In this document: positions 21,952-21,997 of the stretch, one piece after another
Layout: each line of letters opens with the position of its first letter
Numbering within the stretch: position 1 is the first letter of the stretch
DNA from: Sphingomonas sanxanigenens
GTDB taxonomy: Bacteria; Pseudomonadota; Alphaproteobacteria; Sphingomonadales; Sphingomonadaceae
DNA length: 21,997 nt
NCBI GenBank assembly: GCA_003240855.1
Contig: QFNN01000040.1
Coordinates: forward strand, 1-21,997
Direction: 5' to 3'
Program-made: the position numbers and the translations under genes
The notes under the pieces: generated by a model
What the model saw: the letters and a program-made list of their open reading frames with translations, nothing else
Database searches by the model: none
Told to the model about the DNA's origin: nothing

Positions 21952-21997
21952 GTGGGAACGAAGGTCAGGGTAAAACCCGGCGACGCCGGCCGCGATC
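21952..21997 (+). CDS. Start of an unidentified gene, 3' partial
   Basis: AAGGAGGA (21940-21947), the best Shine-Dalgarno match in the window, lies 4 nt before a GTG at 21952. The frame then stays open for 15 codons to the end of the window, reading MGTKVRVKPGDAGRD. This is too short to identify. It would be divergent from the histidine kinase gene, with 130 nt between the two starts if the kinase starts at 21821. Confidence 0.5.
   Translation, partial: MGTKVRVKPGDAGRD

Noticed and set aside
1..21997. CRISPR array, prophage, insertion sequence, tRNA or rRNA genes
   Set aside because: No regularly spaced repeats, transposase or integrase motifs, terminal inverted repeats or cloverleaf/rRNA sequences were seen.

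Overview
The window is a high-GC, gene-dense chromosomal stretch that looks like an alphaproteobacterium of the Sphingomonadales. Three things point there: two proteins with the PEPxxWA-CTERM sorting signal common in that order, a UrcA-family secreted protein, and an alphaproteobacterial serC-serA-hisZ block with a candidate serC leader RNA. I see no phage, insertion sequence, CRISPR array, tRNA or rRNA gene. Nearly all of it reads as ordinary core genome, and I found no obviously new multi-gene defence or biosynthetic system.

Layout: (1) 1-2431, the end of a fused ATP-grasp/alpha-E protein overlapping a transglutaminase-like protease. (2) 2514-5205, a + strand chain of a DnaJ-type chaperone, a YihY/BrkB membrane protein and the enoyl-ACP reductase FabI, joined by 4-nt stop/start overlaps. 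(3) 7336-5435, minus strand: a small membrane protein, an extensin-like lipoprotein and a LOG-family phosphoribohydrolase. (4) 7337-11425, + strand serine and histidine genes serC, serA and hisZ, with a structured leader before serC. (5) 15264-11456, minus strand: an aminotransferase and a DUF2061 protein (overlapping), a choice-of-anchor A PEPxxWA-CTERM protein, an acyl-CoA thioesterase and an exported methyltransferase-like protein. (6) 15398-17149, a class I PHA synthase, tail-to-tail with a second PEPxxWA-CTERM protein. (7) 17931-19818, a divergent DAACS transporter and a UrcA-family protein followed by the clearest intrinsic terminator in the window. (8) 21821-19967, minus strand: a LytS-like histidine kinase overlapping its LytTR response regulator. 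A further + strand gene appears to begin at 21952 and run off the end.

Functionally, serC and serA perform two consecutive steps of serine synthesis. The kinase and regulator form one two-component system. The ATP-grasp/alpha-E and transglutaminase pair belongs to a widespread but poorly understood predicted peptide-modification module. The points most worth checking are the serC leader, whose hairpin contains the ribosome binding site; a perfect dyad in the promoter region between the small membrane protein and serC; the DAACS transporter that has lost NMDGT but kept the TM8 binding residues; and the methyltransferase fold behind a signal peptide. Coordinates, motifs and base pairing were read by eye; family names come from recognition, not from database searches.
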